From Patescibacteria group bacterium (lineage in GTDB: Bacteria > Patescibacteriota > Microgenomatia > UBA1400 > MFAQ01), in the NCBI GenBank assembly GCA_018819325.1, contig JAHJQJ010000002.1, positions 1-16,177 on the forward strand: a stretch of 16,177 nucleotides of DNA. The letters run 5' to 3'. A program made the position numbers and the translations under genes. Numbering within the stretch: the stretch's first letter is position 1; each line of letters opens with the position of its first letter. A model generated the notes under the pieces. The model did no database searches. It was given only the letters and a program-made list of their open reading frames with translations, and was not told the DNA's origin. Positions 14,036-16,177 of the stretch are shown piece by piece.

Positions 14036-14587
14036 ATGACTAAGCAGAAGGGTTTTACTTTAATGGAGTTGTTGATAGTTATTGGTGTGTTGGGTATCTT
14101 GGCGGCTGGGTTACTGGCGGCTATTGACCCGTTTGAGCAGTTAAAGAAGGCTAGGGATGCAAATAACAGGAATGCTACGATTGAGCTTTTAAATGGGTTT
14201 ACTCGATACTACGCTACGCACGGTGAGTTTCCTTGGTATAAGGATAATGTTGATGTGGCTTGTGGAAGTTATACGATAGGAGCTTTGGCTTCAAATTCTC
14301 TGGAGATAGATGAGATGAGTAATTGTATTACTGATTTAGAAAACGATGGTGAGCTTAAACCAGATTTTGCCGCAAATGTGGGGGCTGATGTGTTTGTTGC
14401 TTCGGATTATACAGTAGATGACACAGATGTAAATGTGTGCTTCAAGCCAGAAGGAAAGGCTTTGCGAAGTGACGGTGCAACAAAATATTTGGTAGGGGGA
14501 ACTGCAGGATCTTATACAATTGCAATTGATGCTTCTTGCCCCGCAACTGCTTCAGCTACTTCAAATTGTGCTCAGTGTTTTAATTAA
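14036..14587 (+). CDS. pilA: Type IV pilin (prepilin), probable major pilin
   Basis: This is a filament subunit that should be processed by PilD and methylated at its new N-terminus. A 6-residue leader MTKQKG is followed by Phe7, with Glu11 at position +5 (FTLMELLIVIGVLGILAAGLL), the standard class III signal and membrane helix (about 7-30). Residues 33-60 continue the alpha1 helix. The globular head is acidic and has six cysteines (76, 97, 135, 168, 178 and 181), including a C-terminal CAQC. Total length is 183 residues. It sits between pilC and pilD. I call it the probable major pilin by position and compact size, but this is inferred: it could be one of several minor pilins. Confidence 0.85.
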   Translation: MTKQKGFTLMELLIVIGVLGILAAGLLAAIDPFEQLKKARDANNRNATIELLNGFTRYYATHGEFPWYKDNVDVACGSYTIGALASNSLEIDEMSNCITDLENDGELKPDFAANVGADVFVASDYTVDDTDVNVCFKPEGKALRSDGATKYLVGGTAGSYTIAIDASCPATASATSNCAQCFN

Positions 14588-14593
14588 GGTTTG

Positions 14594-15400
14594 ATGAATT
14601 TAATTTTAGGTTTGATAGTTGGTTTATTGGGGTTGTTGTGGGGGAGTTTTTTGGGGGTGGTGGTGTACAGAACGGTTAATGAGGGCTCTCCCCTGTCTGG
14701 TAGGTCCAGGTGTGATAAATGTAAAAAGAAATTAAGTTGGTGGCAGAATATTCCGTTGATATCGTTTTTGCTTTTAAGAGGTAAGTGTTTTTACTGTAAA
14801 AAACCAATTGATTGGAGCTATCCCCTGATAGAATCAATTACGGCGGTTTTGTTTGTGTGGTGGTTTGTGGTGGGCAGATCGTTTTTCTTGCTTGCGGGTA
14901 GCCCTTGGAGCATAGTTCAGCCTGTTTTTTGGTTGGTGGTAGGCATGGCACTGTTGGTGGTGTTTTTGACAGATTTAAAATTTGGGGTGATTTCTGATGG
15001 GGTTAACTTGTTTTTATTTTCTTGGGTGCTTTTTTATAGATTAATTCTGGTTGGTAGTGGACAGATGATGATGGCAGATTTGTTAAACGCAGTTTTGTCT
15101 GCGATTGTGTTAACCGGGTTTTTTTATTGTTTGTGGTGGTTTACAAAGAAAAAAGGTTTTGGCTTTGGAGATGTGAAGTTTGCACCGAGTATTGGGCTTT
15201 TGCTTGGTTGGCCAAGAACTTTGGTGGGAGTGATGGCGGGTTTTATAATTGGGTCGGTGGTGGGGATATTGTTGATTTTTTGGGGCAAGAAAAAGTTTGG
15301 GCAGACTATACCTTTTGGTCCTTTTTTGGTGGTGGGAATAGTGGTGGCTTTGCTTTGGGGTAATGATTTGTGGAATTGGTATATGGGAATGCTACAATGA
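14594..15400 (+). CDS. pilD: Prepilin peptidase / N-methyltransferase PilD
   Basis: This is the membrane aspartic protease that cuts prepilin leaders and usually methylates the mature end. The 268 residues include an N-terminal helix with GSFLGVVVYR (17-26) and a cytoplasmic zinc-type loop with Cys40, Cys43, Cys65 and Cys68, containing PLSGRSRCDKC and CFYCKKPI, the methyltransferase-associated domain. The two catalytic aspartates lie in LTDLKFGVISD (Asp127) and GFGDVKF (Asp193). Several further hydrophobic helices follow, ending with PFGPFLV (240-246). I start at ATG 14594, preceded by AAGG (14586-14589). A TTG three bases earlier also opens the frame. It is 6 nt after the pilin gene and ends in an ATGA overlap with the next pilin. 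Confidence 0.94.
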   Translation: MNLILGLIVGLLGLLWGSFLGVVVYRTVNEGSPLSGRSRCDKCKKKLSWWQNIPLISFLLLRGKCFYCKKPIDWSYPLIESITAVLFVWWFVVGRSFFLLAGSPWSIVQPVFWLVVGMALLVVFLTDLKFGVISDGVNLFLFSWVLFYRLILVGSGQMMMADLLNAVLSAIVLTGFFYCLWWFTKKKGFGFGDVKFAPSIGLLLGWPRTLVGVMAGFIIGSVVGILLIFWGKKKFGQTIPFGPFLVVGIVVALLWGNDLWNWYMGMLQ

Positions 15401-16023
15401 ATGGTATGAGAAAAGGCTTTACTCTTTTGGAGATAATGGTGGCGGTGGCAATTATGTTGATTATTTCGGGACTTAGTTTGGCCGGCTATGTTTTTAGCAT
15501 GCAAAAATCTAGAGATGCAAAGAGAAAGGGAGATTTATCTCAGATTGCTAGAGCCTTAGAGGTATTTAATGAGGATTTTGGGGAATATCCAGCGGGAAGT
15601 GGTGGTAAGATAAAAGGTTGCGGTAACCCTTTAGATGTGTGTGTGTGGGGAGAAGAATTTTCTACTGACATACAAGGAACTGAGCAGATGTATATGTCTA
15701 AACTACCTAGCGACCCTAAATCAAGCTTGAATTATTATTATGAAAGCGATGGAGAGAGTTTTGGTTTGTATGCGGTGTTGGAGAATAATAAGGATAAGGA
15801 TTATCAAGTTGGGTTAGCTATAGAATGTGCTACTGGTGTGCCATGTAACTATTTATTAACCGAATATGGTGTGGAAGCGGGTGTGACAGCGACTCCAACC
15901 CCTACTTCAACCCCTATTCCAACCCCTACTTCAACCCCTATTCCAACCCCTACTTCAACCCCTATTCCAACCCCTACTTCAACCCCTACTCTTATTCCTG
16001 TCCCTACTGTTCCTAATATTTGA
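15397..16023 (+). CDS. Prepilin-like protein with Thr/Pro-rich tail
   Basis: The 208-residue pilin or pseudopilin has leader MNGMRKG, Phe8 at +1 and Glu12 at +5 (FTLLEIMVAVAIMLIISGLSLAGY), the standard cleavage site and membrane helix. The head contains LPSDPKSSLNYYYESDG (103-119), similar to GspG-type pseudopilins, and four cysteines (75, 82, 144 and 150). Residues from about 164 on form a Thr/Pro-rich tail (TPTPTSTPIP repeated), coded by a 24-bp tandem repeat. I chose the ATG in the ATGA overlap with pilD. An earlier in-frame ATG at 15370 would give a 16-residue leader lying inside pilD. The tail probably makes an extended stalk outside the cell. It may be a minor or tip pilin. Confidence 0.85.
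   Translation: MNGMRKGFTLLEIMVAVAIMLIISGLSLAGYVFSMQKSRDAKRKGDLSQIARALEVFNEDFGEYPAGSGGKIKGCGNPLDVCVWGEEFSTDIQGTEQMYMSKLPSDPKSSLNYYYESDGESFGLYAVLENNKDKDYQVGLAIECATGVPCNYLLTEYGVEAGVTATPTPTSTPIPTPTSTPIPTPTSTPIPTPTSTPTLIPVPTVPNI
15895..15990 (+). repeat. 24-bp tandem repeat, four units, coding a Thr/Pro tail
   Basis: Four 24-bp units (15895-15918, 15919-15942, 15943-15966 and 15967-15990) are identical except for one base near the end of the last. Each is two similar 12-bp halves beginning CCAACCCC and TCAACCCC, and codes PTPTSTPI. The + strand is C-rich here, opposite to the rest of the window. Confidence 0.95.
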
Positions 16024-16070
16024 TTTGGATGTTAGAAGTTGTGATAGACTTAAATTAGTAAAGTAAAAGA

Positions 16071-16177
16071 ATGAAAAAGAAAGTACGGATGAATGACGAT
16101 GGAGGGAGGCTTGGGTTTACGCTGATTGAGTTGCTGGTGGTGATATCTATAATCGGTGTTTTGGCTGGTATGGCGAT
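16071..16177 (+). CDS. Third prepilin, 5' part only (cut by window edge)
   Basis: The open frame begins at ATG 16071 and reaches the window end, giving 35 full codons. A 15-residue charged leader ends in RLG, followed by Phe16 at +1 and Glu20 at +5 (FTLIELLVVISIIGVLAGMA). This is a typical class III prepilin signal and membrane helix, so it is probably another pilin or minor pilin for PilD to process. An ATG at 16089 would shorten the leader to 9 residues, closer to the other two. TAAAGT (16059-16064) lies 6 nt before the first ATG as a weak -10 candidate. The 47-bp gap after the previous gene shows no clear terminator. Confidence 0.85.
   Translation, partial: MKKKVRMNDDGGRLGFTLIELLVVISIIGVLAGMA

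Overview
The window looks like a chromosomal segment from a Candidate Phyla Radiation (Patescibacteria) bacterium, most likely of the Microgenomates type. This is an inference. It rests on a short, single Xer-type recombinase, a PaaX/Cas2-fold regulator of the kind common in these genomes, a short DNA polymerase III delta' subunit, a compact type IV pilus locus, a Thr/Pro-rich pilin tail and AT-rich sequence. TGA is used only as stop, which argues against the code-altered Gracilibacteria and Absconditabacteria. The + strand is visibly G- and T-rich along the whole window, even over genes coded on the - strand.

Layout. Positions 1-141 hold the end of a membrane protein gene. Positions 142-941 hold no gene: there is a double palindromic repeat, several hairpins, a 28-bp dif-like site and degenerate short repeats. 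A tyrosine recombinase gene (942-1886, +) follows. Convergent with it is a PaaX-like gene (1908-2675, -) bracketed by two 32-bp near-identical direct repeats. Next come gyrA, ppa and gyrB, read on the - strand in the order gyrB-ppa-gyrA. GyrB carries a 435-residue intein with an HNH endonuclease at the EGDSAGG/SAKQG site. A divergent promoter region (9245-9303) separates gyrB from holB on the + strand, and holB carries two in-frame copies of a palindromic repeat. The remainder (9984 to the end, +) is a type IV pilus cluster: pilB, pilT, pilC, a pilin, the prepilin peptidase pilD, a second pilin with a Thr/Pro tail, and the start of a third prepilin cut by the window edge.

How the genes fit together. 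GyrA and GyrB form DNA gyrase, and the intein must splice out before GyrB can work. PilB and PilT drive pilus extension and retraction through the PilC platform, and PilD processes the prepilins. Five transcription-unit heads (recombinase, PaaX-like, gyrB, holB, pilB) share a -10-like hexamer 6-7 nt before the ATG, which points to leaderless mRNAs. The strongest candidates for something undescribed are the repeat-bracketed PaaX/Cas2-fold gene, the recombinase with its adjacent dif-like site inside an unexplained 800-bp region, and the palindrome that has entered holB twice in the same reading frame.
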